From Dyadobacter sp. SG02 (GTDB lineage: Bacteria > Bacteroidota > Bacteroidia > Cytophagales > Spirosomataceae), in the NCBI RefSeq assembly GCF_900109045.1, contig NZ_FNYL01000018.1, forward strand, positions 1 to 64,000: 64,000 bases of DNA, written 5' to 3'. The position numbers and the translations under genes are program-made. The notes beneath the pieces were generated by a model that was not told the DNA's origin, did not search any database, and saw only the letters and a list, made by a program, of their open reading frames with translations. Position 1 is the first letter of the stretch; each line of letters opens with the position of its first letter. Of this stretch, positions 33,562 to 42,623 are shown one piece after another.

Positions 33562-34980
33562 TTAGTAGCCAGATTCTATATCTGATTCATCTGCTTCGTC
33601 CCCGCGGTCCGGCTCGGCGGCAGGTGCCTTTGTGCTTGATTGAAGAAGGATCTGATAGTTAGGTTTTATGTGAGCTTTTTGCTCTGCCATTTTTCTTCTC
33701 GCTATATTTCTGGCCGTGTTAGACAATGTGTTGATACCCTGCATCGCCAACTGTCCGCCAACTTGGTTGCGTACTGATCCCCCCCCCATGAGGTAGTAAG
33801 GGTTAAGCGCTTGACCAGAAGATTGCGCCAGACTCTGATTGATTTGATTTTTAATTTTCATGTCAGGTACATACAACCCCTTGCGGCCATCTAAATCGAA
33901 CGCTGTCAAATTCACGTTGTAGAGAAAATTATCGACTCTAATGGTTGAGATAGTAATGTTTATCCGGTCCCCAGAAATTCTGGCAACTCCTGAGACAAGG
34001 GTATTTGCTGGTAAAATTAGGGATTCGCCACCGACGTTTATGCTAGTCTTTTCGAGAAGTCTTATAAAAACACTTGTTCCATCCTTTACTAGTATTCCAT
34101 CCCCTTCCCCGTGAACAACAGCTCGAATAGCTCCCTTTACTTTTTCCGGTCTTGCCTGAGATGATTTTCCTCCGTTCAGACCAAAGAACGCATTACCTCG
34201 GTCCCCTCTTGAACTTGCACGAACTATCTGCCTGTCATATTTTTCGACAGAGTACACGTTTTCAGAGCCTTCTTCCGGTACATCTATATTTTTCGCGCTG
34301 TTCCTAATTGCTGGTGTTTTACGTTGGCTTGCTGATGGTTGGTTATTTTGGGATGACATTTGCCGATCTAAGATCTTCAATAGTCGGTCGCTCTGCGCGA
34401 GCCTGGCTTGCTCAACTGGATCAATATCGCTTTGACTTTGATACTTTCTTCGATCAGGATCAGAATACATATTCTTCAGAGTGCCTGATACTTCGCGGTT
34501 GTAGGCCATTTGATTTCTCTGATTTGTTGTACGAATTGCTTGTCTTCTGGCAGATGGACTTTGCTTTTCATTATCTTTATTCTCTCCGGACTTGAATGTT
34601 TTTTCCAATTCACTCACGTCTTCAAGAGAATTTTCTTCGATGCCAACAGAATTTGGATCTTGCCCACTTAGCATCTTAGAGTTGTAACTCCCCACATCGA
34701 GACCGAGGCCCGGGCCATCTACATTCTTTAGCTCGTCAGTTCCAGACAAATTAGGGTTATATTTTTTTTCTTTATCTAGCTCTTTAACGTTTGCTTCCGG
34801 AATCTTAAGATCGATTGCGTAGTCAGCTCTTCGTTGTCGGTTCGCATCACCAATCCAACCGGACATACTTCCCCAGACGCCAATGCCAACCATTATCGGA
34901 AGTGGGAACAATATTCCAAATATGTGCTTACTTGGCAGTGATAGTTGCCTTGCCTTGTCGGCTTTCAGTTCGTTTTCCAT
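33562..34980 (-). CDS. traM: TraM, VirB10-like conjugation protein
   Basis: 472 residues. One membrane helix near the N-terminus (about 20-40; IFGILFPLPIMVGIGVWGSM), a long polar linker (about 60-260, rich in Ser, Asn, Gln and charged residues), and a C-terminal VirB10-like beta domain (about 280-420; AVVHGEGDGILVKDGTSVFI, SLILPANTLVSGVARISGD). TraM spans the periplasm and links inner and outer membrane parts of the T4SS. The gene abuts the 34981 gene exactly. The linker is unusually charged, but this is common in the family. Confidence 0.87.
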   Translation of the reverse strand: MENELKADKARQLSLPSKHIFGILFPLPIMVGIGVWGSMSGWIGDANRQRRADYAIDLKIPEANVKELDKEKKYNPNLSGTDELKNVDGPGLGLDVGSYNSKMLSGQDPNSVGIEENSLEDVSELEKTFKSGENKDNEKQSPSARRQAIRTTNQRNQMAYNREVSGTLKNMYSDPDRRKYQSQSDIDPVEQARLAQSDRLLKILDRQMSSQNNQPSASQRKTPAIRNSAKNIDVPEEGSENVYSVEKYDRQIVRASSRGDRGNAFFGLNGGKSSQARPEKVKGAIRAVVHGEGDGILVKDGTSVFIRLLEKTSINVGGESLILPANTLVSGVARISGDRINITISTIRVDNFLYNVNLTAFDLDGRKGLYVPDMKIKNQINQSLAQSSGQALNPYYLMGGGSVRNQVGGQLAMQGINTLSNTARNIARRKMAEQKAHIKPNYQILLQSSTKAPAAEPDRGDEADESDIESGY

Positions 34981-35253
34981 TTAAAAAATAAGGTTAAATG
35001 CTTTAATTATATCGATTGAGAAGTACAGGAACGCAGCTCCAAGAATCAAAAGCAATATGATGTTTCTGGTTAAAGGACCAAATGCGAACTGCTTCTCATT
35101 CAGAGTGGTACCAATCTTTTCACCTGTCTGCTCAAGTTTTTTTTTAATACCTGCTCCGAATCTAAACCCGGCAGCGTTTTCATCGGTGATAATCACTCCT
35201 GTCTGTGCTCGGCCGCGGCGGTGCTTGCGTTTCTTACGATTTAGCTTAAACAT
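34981..35253 (-). CDS. small TraL-like membrane protein
   Basis: 90 residues: very basic N-terminus (MFKLNRKKRKHRRGR) and one C-terminal membrane helix (NIILLLILGAAFLYFSI). It occupies the slot of traL between traK and traM and adjoins both (3 bp from traK, direct contact with traM). I cannot see specific similarity to TraL, so the name rests on synteny. Confidence 0.6.
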   Translation of the reverse strand: MFKLNRKKRKHRRGRAQTGVIITDENAAGFRFGAGIKKKLEQTGEKIGTTLNEKQFAFGPLTRNIILLLILGAAFLYFSIDIIKAFNLIF

Positions 35254-35256
35254 GGC

Positions 35257-35877
35257 TTACGATGATACTTTCTCCTCTTTGGCTTTACTTGATTGTGTGA
35301 TTTTGAAGTTCCGCATGAGGAAACCGTTGGGGTTGGCCTCGCTTCTATTGACGTCTACGAGGTCGCACTCTGACATCAAAAGCCTGGTTGAACGACTCGT
35401 AGCACGCTCTTGGATAACTTTGAAGGTTGTTACTGCGTGATATGGATATGTGGTGAGATTGAGATCAACCTTTACAACCTCAATTTTTTGAGTCGTATTT
35501 GTTTGTATCACTCTTTGGTAAAACTGATCTTCTTTTAACTTATCGAAGGTAACCTTTGCACTCTCGTCGCAAAGGAAGGATGCTTTGTTGAAGTTTGCTT
35601 CAATGGATCGGGCATCTGGCGCTAGCGTAAAGAACAGGTCATGGAAGCGCGTAACATGGAAGTTTGCTTCCGCTTTTCGGTTATCCATTACATTGGTAGA
35701 CATAATTTCCATCGCTACCCCACGATTTACAACGTAGATTCGTTGCGAGAAGTCGTTTGAATAGTAGAATGACATGATGACTGATATTGCGCAGAGAATC
35801 ACACATCCGACCACCACACACACAACTAGTATTCGTGCGCGCCGATGGCCCATTTCAAGGGAAAGTAGTTCATTCAT
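35257..35877 (-). CDS. traK: TraK, VirB8-like conjugation protein
   Basis: 206 residues: one N-terminal membrane helix (ILVVCVVVGCVILCAISVIM) and a periplasmic domain of the TraK/VirB8 kind (RIYVVNRGVAMEI, FHVTRFHDLFFTLAPDARSI, YHAVTTFKVIQERATSRSTR). It overlaps the preceding 71-residue gene by 8 bp and is 3 bp from the TraL-like gene. VirB8-like proteins nucleate T4SS assembly in the inner membrane. Confidence 0.85.
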   Translation of the reverse strand: MNELLSLEMGHRRARILVVCVVVGCVILCAISVIMSFYYSNDFSQRIYVVNRGVAMEIMSTNVMDNRKAEANFHVTRFHDLFFTLAPDARSIEANFNKASFLCDESAKVTFDKLKEDQFYQRVIQTNTTQKIEVVKVDLNLTTYPYHAVTTFKVIQERATSRSTRLLMSECDLVDVNRSEANPNGFLMRNFKITQSSKAKEEKVSS

Positions 35878-36085
35878 TTTTATTGATTTTTTTTGAGTCT
35901 AAAATTTGTAAAGTGACACCATTTGCGTGGATGTAGGTTTCTCTGGTTCGTTCCTTGTATACTTTCCAAGACCAGAGCATTACCCCAACGGTAAAGGCCA
36001 AGCAAACACAAACCACTACGATGGCTTCCAACTGGATACGTTTATAGCCCTCTAATAGTGAATTTTTGTGGAAGTTTATGTTCAT
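35870..36085 (-). CDS. small membrane protein resembling the N-terminus of TraK
   Basis: 71 residues: one membrane helix (AIVVVCVCLAFTVGVMLWSW) and a short tail ETYIHANGVTLQILDS. The tail and helix match the start of TraK in order and spacing (RIYVVNRGVAMEIMST there), so it looks like a partial duplicate of TraK. It overlaps traJ by 4 bp and traK by 8 bp, which suggests translational coupling and a kept function rather than decay. Confidence 0.65.
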   Translation of the reverse strand: MNINFHKNSLLEGYKRIQLEAIVVVCVCLAFTVGVMLWSWKVYKERTRETYIHANGVTLQILDSKKINKNE

Positions 36086-37275
36086 GTTCCTACTTTGTTA
36101 ACAGAGTTTTTAACTGAAGTGTACATTCCTGAGGCGGCTTTACCTCCTTCTATGGCTCCGCCAACGACACCGGCGGCCGCTCCGGCTACGCTGCCAGTCC
36201 TTACTCCTCCGACAGCCGCCCCCGCTACCGAACCCATAGCAGCCCCAGCGGCTATCATTGTTCCATGTGCACCAGCTCTGGCTCCCCTTGCAGCGACAGG
36301 TGAAGCAGCTCTACCCATTGCGGCAGTCTTGGCTGTTAGTCCTTGTACAATTCCCGACGTTCCTCCCACAACCATCACCATATTTGTAATGCTCGGGATT
36401 TGCGTATATATCACGAGGATGATCACAAGGACTCCGGTATAGACTAGGCCAAAGGCGAATGGGTCTTGACCTGGTAGGGTTGCACTGATATCGCCACTTG
36501 CAACCATTTCCGTTAGAAATGTCATATTTATTTTGACCGCAATATTCTGGTAAATCCCTGCTATACACGGTAGTAATGCATAGTTGACGTATTTCCCAAT
36601 CCATTCGATGAAGTTGTTGCTCATCCCATCGAAAATTGCTATTGCAATAGATATCGGCGCTATAACCCTTAGAATTATTCGATAGACAACACTTATCAGA
36701 TATAGAATGATGTATGCTATGTCACCTAACATTGCCAACATGGACTGAGTGAAATCATACAAAGCCGATTTTACGTCGTCGGTCATCTTCCCTATTGCGA
36801 TGTTGAATGATTTTACAACCGTCTCAACACCAGGGACTACACTGGTGGGATCTCCATATATTTTGTTGTACTCATCTGAATTCTCTTCGATGATTCGCCA
36901 TTTCTTTTTAACAGCTTCCTCCCGTTTTTTTTGAAGAGCCTGCACTCTTGTTGCAATAGCCGCATTGTCAGCTTGTGCCACTTTTGCAATCCCATCAAAT
37001 GTCTTATCAATGAGGTTGGCAACTTGTGGTATATACGCTATTAGAAAAATTAGCGCAAAGGGACGAAGGAGTGGGATGAAGTTGATTCCCTCATTCCGAA
37101 GAATTTGTCCAGCGAGTTTGCTCCCTACCCAGCATATGCCCGCTATGCCTGCTATTCCCCTGGCAGCATCGAGTAACGCACCACCTACGCTGCTGTTGTA
37201 TCCGTTTGCAGTAATCTGCTCCTGGTACATGTTTTCAATAATTTTGAGCATATCTGCTCCGGCAAATGCTAACAT
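36082..37275 (-). CDS. traJ: TraJ, VirB6-like polytopic conjugation protein
   Basis: 397 residues with five or six membrane segments (for example LLRPFALIFLIAYIPQV, AMLGDIAYIILYLISVVYRI, GLVYTGVLVIILVIYTQIPS) and a Gly/Ala-rich C-terminus (about 300-390, AAMGSVAGAAVGGVRTGSVA). TraJ is the VirB6-like channel component of CTnDOT-type systems. It starts 2 bp after the 37278 gene and overlaps the small TraK-like gene by 4 bp. The Gly/Ala-rich tail is GC-rich and creates long antisense reading frames that are not genes. Confidence 0.85.
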   Translation of the reverse strand: MLAFAGADMLKIIENMYQEQITANGYNSSVGGALLDAARGIAGIAGICWVGSKLAGQILRNEGINFIPLLRPFALIFLIAYIPQVANLIDKTFDGIAKVAQADNAAIATRVQALQKKREEAVKKKWRIIEENSDEYNKIYGDPTSVVPGVETVVKSFNIAIGKMTDDVKSALYDFTQSMLAMLGDIAYIILYLISVVYRIILRVIAPISIAIAIFDGMSNNFIEWIGKYVNYALLPCIAGIYQNIAVKINMTFLTEMVASGDISATLPGQDPFAFGLVYTGVLVIILVIYTQIPSITNMVMVVGGTSGIVQGLTAKTAAMGRAASPVAARGARAGAHGTMIAAGAAMGSVAGAAVGGVRTGSVAGAAAGVVGGAIEGGKAASGMYTSVKNSVNKVGT

Positions 37276-37277
37276 AG

Positions 37278-38507
37278 CTATTGTTCTTTTTGATCGTAGT
37301 ACTCCTTTTCTGTATCCTCGTTGGCCACCGTTTTTGTTTGGCCACGATACTTTTCTTGAATTGCCTTATTGGCTTTTTCCATTTCTTGGTTTAGCCAATT
37401 CTGCAGTTCAATCTTTTTTGGATCTAGTTCGGATTTCATAAAGGCCGTTCGATCCATGTCAATCTGCCTTTCATAAATGTCATAAAGCGGTGAGCAGAAC
37501 TCCTCCATGTCATATTCCCATTGCTTGAGAGCTCGGTTGAATTCCGCATCACCTTTTCCTTCGTATGTAAGCATTACTGTCCCTCCGGAGGTGCTGTCAA
37601 ATTGTACTGTTTGTTGAATGAAGTGCTTACCCTGATCTCCCTGAGGCATTGGAGGATTTGGGCAAATCCCTTCTTTCATTTTTTGCCCGAAGAACCCTTC
37701 CTTAGACATTTTGGGAATGGCAACAGCAGCCACTGATTTTGCCTTCAGCTCAGCCATTTCAAGCATTGACTGATATTGTTTGTAAAGCTCTTGTTGCACC
37801 AATGCAGCCTCTTGAGCCATTTTTCTTTCAGTCTCGTAATCAACACCTTCGTTATCGTATTCGTTTGAAAATGTATATCCAGGAAATTCTAGTAATTTAT
37901 CGATTGCACCACCACCTTGAGTAGAAGCATCAGACGCAATTTGGTATAGGCGAGCTGTGGCAATTTTATCGTCGGTACTGAATGCCCGTCGTTGCGAGAG
38001 GTAACTAATCCGATTGACGTAAGCTCTTATTTCGGAATTGAGGCTCTTAATCTTTTCCGATGCTCTGTTAATGCCGGCAAGCCTGGCCCCGTCATCCATT
38101 GTGCTTCCTTTACCACTCTGAACAACTTCGCCCATTTCTTCGGTAACTGCCGCAACCTCCTTAGAAAATGCCGTGAAATCTTGGGAGATCATACTGTACT
38201 CCGAAGTGAGCAAGTGACGGTCTTTTGCCAATGCGGTTCCGTAGTTGTTTATCAATTTAAGAGTTTCGGTAGCATCTTTCGCAAGCTCTACTCCGCGGCC
38301 AACACCTCTTATGAATTTTGAGATCTGAACGAGCTTTTTGACGTTTCCCACCAGCTGGGCAAAAGAAGGTTCCTGAAAAAACTTTATTAGAGTTGTTACA
38401 ACTGTGTGTATTGGGTCGTTGGTGATCATTTGAGCACGCACACCGACGGTACCAACTGTCGTAAGAACTGCAATCAAAAAAATAGCCAAGCGTTTTTTCG
38501 TTTTCAT
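37278..38507 (-). CDS. exported VirB5/TrbJ-like conjugation protein in the TraI position
   Basis: 409 residues, signal peptide at FLIAVLTTVGTVGVRAQ. Mostly alpha-helical (LVGNVKKLVQISKFIRGVGR, EVAAVTEEMGEVVQSG, AYVNRISYLSQRRAF), with two Cys in the C-terminal half (GICPNPP, EEFCSPLY). Position between traG and traJ and helical exported character match TraI/DUF4141, although it is much longer than the roughly 210 residues usual there. VirB5-like proteins decorate the pilus or periplasmic channel. Confidence 0.7.
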   Translation of the reverse strand: MKTKKRLAIFLIAVLTTVGTVGVRAQMITNDPIHTVVTTLIKFFQEPSFAQLVGNVKKLVQISKFIRGVGRGVELAKDATETLKLINNYGTALAKDRHLLTSEYSMISQDFTAFSKEVAAVTEEMGEVVQSGKGSTMDDGARLAGINRASEKIKSLNSEIRAYVNRISYLSQRRAFSTDDKIATARLYQIASDASTQGGGAIDKLLEFPGYTFSNEYDNEGVDYETERKMAQEAALVQQELYKQYQSMLEMAELKAKSVAAVAIPKMSKEGFFGQKMKEGICPNPPMPQGDQGKHFIQQTVQFDSTSGGTVMLTYEGKGDAEFNRALKQWEYDMEEFCSPLYDIYERQIDMDRTAFMKSELDPKKIELQNWLNQEMEKANKAIQEKYRGQTKTVANEDTEKEYYDQKEQ

Positions 38508-38540
38508 ATTGATGTTGTTTAACTGTTGCTTAACTGTTTG

Positions 38541-41075
38541 TTAACTAGCCTTCACAGTGCCTTTTGGTCGTTCTCCCCTACCCCACGCAAACACCGCTTT
38601 ATTTTTATCGCCACCGTAAGATTCTTCGGCTAGTAGATAGATCTTCTCCACCTCGCTGCGTTCAGTGGTAAAAGCCGCGTAACCAGCGCCGGAAGTCTCC
38701 AAACCATATACCTTTATGTTATTGCGCAACGCAATAGCAACCTCTCTGTAAGGTGGCCTCGTATGGTCGAGAGACCGGCCAACACCTTGGATAATGGTGG
38801 ATTCTTTCTCAGATAAGCCTAAAAGCTCTGCTATTTCTGGGAATCTGTTTTCATAGTTTCGTTGATCAAGAAGAATTTTGATATCGCTGTTATTGATTAG
38901 CGCATCTTTAACAATGCTCGATCCAACGAGATCATCCACTTCTTGTGTTACTACCGCAAGAGAGCCCATATGCTTTCGTACAGTCTTGGCGGCCCACTTC
39001 AGAAAGTTCGCAAACTTATCTTTTGTTAACGCCTTCCAGGCTTCTTCGATGATTAATGCTTTTAATACCCCTTTTACCTTCACCAGCTTACGAACATAAT
39101 TGCTCATAATCATGATTGTAGTAACTGGAAAGAGGACCGGGTGATCTTTAATATTATCCAGCTCGTAGACTACAAAGGGCAATTCCATCAAGTCGATGTT
39201 GTCACGGCTATTTAGTAGGTAATCATACTGTCCGCCCTTGTAGTAGGGCCTGAGTACATAAAGGAAGTTTGTTAAGTCAAATTCAACTTCTTCGCGTCCA
39301 CCGCGATTTTCAAAGATTTTAGGATAGTCTTCCTTTGTAAACTCATAGAAAGTATTGAAGCAAGGAAAGATTCTCTTCCCATTTTGTTCACCCCTTCGAG
39401 TTAGCTCATCCTTTTTCCGTAGTGCTGAGTAGTACTCATATACCAGGTTTGTAATCGTGCTCATCTCTGCTGTGCTCACTCTGTCGTCCTCTGTCTTCCA
39501 CAAGGCTTTTAGTAGCTCTGCGATCGAATCCATTTCTTCTTCGGATGGATTTCCGTCTTTGAAGTAAAATGGATTGAAATGGATTGGATTGTCCATCTCG
39601 TAGGTTATATAACGCCCTCCCATCAAGTCACATAGACGGCGATACGAGTGGCCAACGTCCACGATGCTTACATGCATACCACCTGAGAGCATGTAATAGA
39701 CCATGTTATTGGTAAAAAACGATTTCCCTGAACCTGAGGGCCCTACGGCGAAGATGTTTCGATTCGATATCTGGTTTAACTCTCTTGGTTTGAAAAACAA
39801 GTCAACCATAACTGGTCTCCCGAATCGATCGGTTAGTCTTATGCCGGCGTTGCTAATGCTGTCGTCTTTATAATTTGTCTCTATTGCAAGTAGATCTGTA
39901 ACTTCATCGATAAACGCAGTGAATAGATTGTCTTTACCGATTTCGGCAACGTTCCCTGGTATGCAACTCCAGTAAATGGCGGCAGCATCGCTTTTAGCCT
40001 CACGAGGTACAAAGTCCATTCCAGCTATTGCCGCTAGGCATGTAGCTCTGTTATTCATTGCAATGTTTTTGTCTTCATCCCAAACAAGGACGTTAACATG
40101 GCCCGAGACTGGCACACGTCCTTTCATTGACATATCGCCGAGATACGCGCTTTTATACTCAATTGATGCTTGGTTTTCTGACGACCACTGAGCAAAAGAC
40201 AAATGTCGCTTGTTTTCTGCAACTAGCTTTTTTGTAAGTTTGTCTTTGTCCCCAATCACAATTATTTGGTTGACTATGTGATTAAAGTTCAAACCTAACC
40301 CGATCGCGGACCCAGTCGATACCCTCAATTTGTATTTGTCCGAGGAGTATGGTTGATAGATTACGCTATTTGTTAGTGTTGTTGGGAAATCAGCAAGTTC
40401 AGAGATAGTGAGCGTGTAAGTGTTTTTGTGACCTATCTGCAAAAATCCATCATTTGACGTTTCAATTTCATTTATTGTTGGGTCGTCAAAGGAGAGAGTA
40501 CCATATTGTTGGTAAATTCCAGTTTTGTTTTTGGTTCCAAGCAGATCTTCTCTCTTCAGAGTTTTGATACCTATTTTTTGAAGAGAAGCAAGCAAATAGA
40601 CAAATTTGTTTACAGTTTCTACGAACGACTGCAACCTGCTCATCTCTAGTTGCTTGACTGGAACAAGGTGTCTTTTTAAAAGTGAGCTTTTCAGTGAAGT
40701 GCGTTTTTCCACATCTGCGGCGGGCACAGTTATGTAGATGTAGCATTTATGCCGTAGATATGGACGTTCATTGAAATGCAGCTCATTTTCTCTTGCTAAG
40801 TCAGAGCTATACAAATTGTGTTCAAGGTTCGGAGCAAACTTTTCTTCGACATACCAATCTTGTTTGTGAAAAACGTAGCCAACCGGTAACGCCTTTATAC
40901 TGTTGACTAGCGTCTCGCTAATATTGTCATAGTCACCATCCGAAAGGGTAAATATCTCCGGTAGGGTAACTTCAAGTCCGATTGTTAGATCGCCGTTGGC
41001 AGAGACAATGGCATTGCTATCCTTGTCTATTGCGAGGATAGGGAATATGTCCTTATAGTTTTTTGATTTTGCCAT
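38541..41075 (-). CDS. traG: TraG, VirB4-family conjugation ATPase
   Basis: 844 residues. Walker A AVGPSGSGKSFF (about 445), Walker B-like ALIIEEAWKAL (about 675), then AVVTQEVDDL and the C-terminal motif common to VirB4 (DIKILLDQRNYE). The N-terminal 250 residues correspond to the VirB4 non-ATPase domain (YKDIFPILAIDKDSNAIVSA). VirB4 ATPases energise T4SS assembly and substrate transfer. The start overlaps the TraF-like gene by 23 bp. It is the best-conserved marker of the T4SS in this window. Confidence 0.93.
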   Translation of the reverse strand: MAKSKNYKDIFPILAIDKDSNAIVSANGDLTIGLEVTLPEIFTLSDGDYDNISETLVNSIKALPVGYVFHKQDWYVEEKFAPNLEHNLYSSDLARENELHFNERPYLRHKCYIYITVPAADVEKRTSLKSSLLKRHLVPVKQLEMSRLQSFVETVNKFVYLLASLQKIGIKTLKREDLLGTKNKTGIYQQYGTLSFDDPTINEIETSNDGFLQIGHKNTYTLTISELADFPTTLTNSVIYQPYSSDKYKLRVSTGSAIGLGLNFNHIVNQIIVIGDKDKLTKKLVAENKRHLSFAQWSSENQASIEYKSAYLGDMSMKGRVPVSGHVNVLVWDEDKNIAMNNRATCLAAIAGMDFVPREAKSDAAAIYWSCIPGNVAEIGKDNLFTAFIDEVTDLLAIETNYKDDSISNAGIRLTDRFGRPVMVDLFFKPRELNQISNRNIFAVGPSGSGKSFFTNNMVYYMLSGGMHVSIVDVGHSYRRLCDLMGGRYITYEMDNPIHFNPFYFKDGNPSEEEMDSIAELLKALWKTEDDRVSTAEMSTITNLVYEYYSALRKKDELTRRGEQNGKRIFPCFNTFYEFTKEDYPKIFENRGGREEVEFDLTNFLYVLRPYYKGGQYDYLLNSRDNIDLMELPFVVYELDNIKDHPVLFPVTTIMIMSNYVRKLVKVKGVLKALIIEEAWKALTKDKFANFLKWAAKTVRKHMGSLAVVTQEVDDLVGSSIVKDALINNSDIKILLDQRNYENRFPEIAELLGLSEKESTIIQGVGRSLDHTRPPYREVAIALRNNIKVYGLETSGAGYAAFTTERSEVEKIYLLAEESYGGDKNKAVFAWGRGERPKGTVKAS

Positions 41076-41394
41076 CTTTTGTTACGTTTTGAATCAGTTG
41101 ATTGTATGAATCCCTCCTAACGATATATTTCGGCTGCATACTAGTGACAGGAAGTTTGTCTGCTCCCCACTTGCCATAGATTGTATTGTACCGGTAGGAA
41201 GCGATGTATGTAGCGATCAAGCCGATTGCCAAAAAGGCTAGGGCAAACAAGGTGGGTAGACCGATCAAATAAAGCAGAAACGTAAGGAAAATAATGCCCA
41301 CCGCAGCACCAATAGCGTAGTAGAAGTACTTTCCTCTAAGTCCTTTAAATTCAATATCGTTGTCTATGCCCCGGTATATGTTATGTTGTTTCAT
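41053..41394 (-). CDS. traF: TraF-like (DUF4133) conjugation protein, VirB3-like
   Basis: 113 residues with two membrane helices (YFYYAIGAAVGIIFLTFLLY and LFALAFLAIGLIATYIASYR) after a soluble start IYRGIDNDIEFKGLRGKY, which is the usual TraF/DUF4133 pattern (xGID-x-PxxFxGLxGxY). It overlaps traG by 23 bp and lies 18 bp after the third TraE-like gene. VirB3-like proteins work with VirB4. Confidence 0.82.
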   Translation of the reverse strand: MKQHNIYRGIDNDIEFKGLRGKYFYYAIGAAVGIIFLTFLLYLIGLPTLFALAFLAIGLIATYIASYRYNTIYGKWGADKLPVTSMQPKYIVRRDSYNQLIQNVTKDGKIKKL

Positions 41395-41412
41395 TTTCCT
41401 ATCTGTTAATGA

Positions 41413-41847
41413 TTAGCCACCTAAGACAGTGTCAATTATCCACCCCATCATGAATAGGAACATAAGTGAACCGAACCATTTAAGCATGAAGTCGTAAACA
41501 TCATCGTCGCCGTCTCGGAATTTTCGATACACTTTAAATATTCCTGTGATTGCAATAACTAATCCGAATACCATCGCTGCTTGATATGCTTCACCAGCAT
41601 ATGTAAAGCCTGTAAAGTGAATCGCGCCAGCGTTTGAGATATCTGATGAATTGTAAATAAACGTATCTACTGCGTAGAAGAACACCACAGTTAAAACTAA
41701 TCCCAGGCCCCAGCGTATTGCGGGCGCTTCGAACTCATCCCCGCGCTGGACAGACTGATAGATTCTCATGCCTGCGATAAGGGAGCATACAGCAATGAGG
41801 GTTAACATTAACAAACGGAGTGTTATATACGTCCCTGAAAGAGTCAT
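41413..41847 (-). CDS. traE: TraE-like (DUF4134) pilin-like protein, copy 3
   Basis: 144 residues, four hydrophobic stretches, with the shared motif FKVYRKFRDGDDDVYDFMLK followed by WFGSLMFLFMMGWIIDTV. The corresponding motifs in the two upstream genes (YKKIQAGDDDS, YSKWQAGDQDV) show they are relatives. The C-terminal half matches TraE, while the N-terminal half is extended by an additional helix pair, and no clear signal peptide is present. Probably a membrane-embedded VirB2/TrbC-like component. Confidence 0.7.
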   Translation of the reverse strand: MTLSGTYITLRLLMLTLIAVCSLIAGMRIYQSVQRGDEFEAPAIRWGLGLVLTVVFFYAVDTFIYNSSDISNAGAIHFTGFTYAGEAYQAAMVFGLVIAITGIFKVYRKFRDGDDDVYDFMLKWFGSLMFLFMMGWIIDTVLGG

Positions 41848-41859
41848 GGCTAGAAGCGT

Positions 41860-42189
41860 TTAATTAATGCTAAATTCTATGGTTTGCCCTTGCAACTGCG
41901 ACTGATTTTTTGCGATTGTTTCGATCCCAACCCACATTACAATTGATACAATGATCGCTGCTCCCCATCGAAAAGCTACGGTCGATGAATCGTCATCACC
42001 AGCTTGAATTTTTTTATAAACTTTTAGTGCTCCTACTAAGGCTGCAATTGCAATTACAGAGAATACAAAGTTTGAGATAGTGTCCAGGTTCTGGACCAAG
42101 GGTGTCGTAAAGTACTCGTCAACTATACTTCCATTCACCATTCCCTGGCCTGAGCCGAGAAATTTCTGTTGTAATAAGATCGTGATCAT
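41860..42189 (-). CDS. traE: TraE-like (DUF4134) pilin-like protein, copy 2
   Basis: 109 residues, two membrane segments (FVFSVIAIAALVGALKVYKK and AFRWGAAIIVSIVMWVGIET) joined by YKKIQAGDDDSSTV, the hallmark of the TraE/VirB2-like family. Shorter soluble N-terminus than copy 1 and no strong signal peptide. It lies 12 bp upstream of copy 3 and 47 bp after copy 1. Confidence 0.72.
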   Translation of the reverse strand: MITILLQQKFLGSGQGMVNGSIVDEYFTTPLVQNLDTISNFVFSVIAIAALVGALKVYKKIQAGDDDSSTVAFRWGAAIIVSIVMWVGIETIAKNQSQLQGQTIEFSIN

Positions 42190-42236
42190 GCTTATATAGG
42201 TTTAATGAGGAGCGGAACACCGCTCCTCAAGTCCCG

Positions 42237-42569
42237 CTAGGTGAAGAACACAGCCTGGAGTACCGCAGCAACGGCCAAAAGGAAAAGGAGTGAACCAACC
42301 CAGCCCACAGCCGTCTTTTGTACATCCTGATCACCAGCCTGCCATTTCGAATAGATCTTGAACCCTCCCCAAAGGCCGACAATAGCAGCAATGATGTAGA
42401 TCAACCTTGTTACAGGCTCAAAGTAAGCTTGCAAGTCTGTTGTGGCTTGCTCGATCGCCGTTGCTCCGGCTTGAATGCCAGCATTTTGTGCAAAGGATAC
42501 AGCTGGTGCAAATAGAAACAATCCGGCTACGGCAGCGGCAGCGAAAAATTTGGATTTTTTGGTAATCAT
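42237..42569 (-). CDS. traE: TraE (DUF4134) pilin-like protein, copy 1
   Basis: 110 residues. Signal peptide FAAAAVAGLFLFAPAVSFAQ-N, then two membrane helices joined by IYSKWQAGDQDVQKTAVGWV. This is the most typical TraE of the three and the likely VirB2-like pilin. Three TraE-like genes follow one another here; most CTnDOT-type operons have one or two. Confidence 0.82.
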   Translation of the reverse strand: MITKKSKFFAAAAVAGLFLFAPAVSFAQNAGIQAGATAIEQATTDLQAYFEPVTRLIYIIAAIVGLWGGFKIYSKWQAGDQDVQKTAVGWVGSLLFLLAVAAVLQAVFFT

Positions 42570-42623
42570 GTTTACTTGTTTTTGGTTGAAATTGAATTGA
42601 AATTTGGTTTATACTGCAGGTCA

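Noticed and set aside
36068-36442. 124-codon plus-strand ORF rich in Pro and Ala
   Set aside because: It is antisense to the Gly/Ala-rich tail of traJ; GC-rich repeats often leave the opposite strand open.
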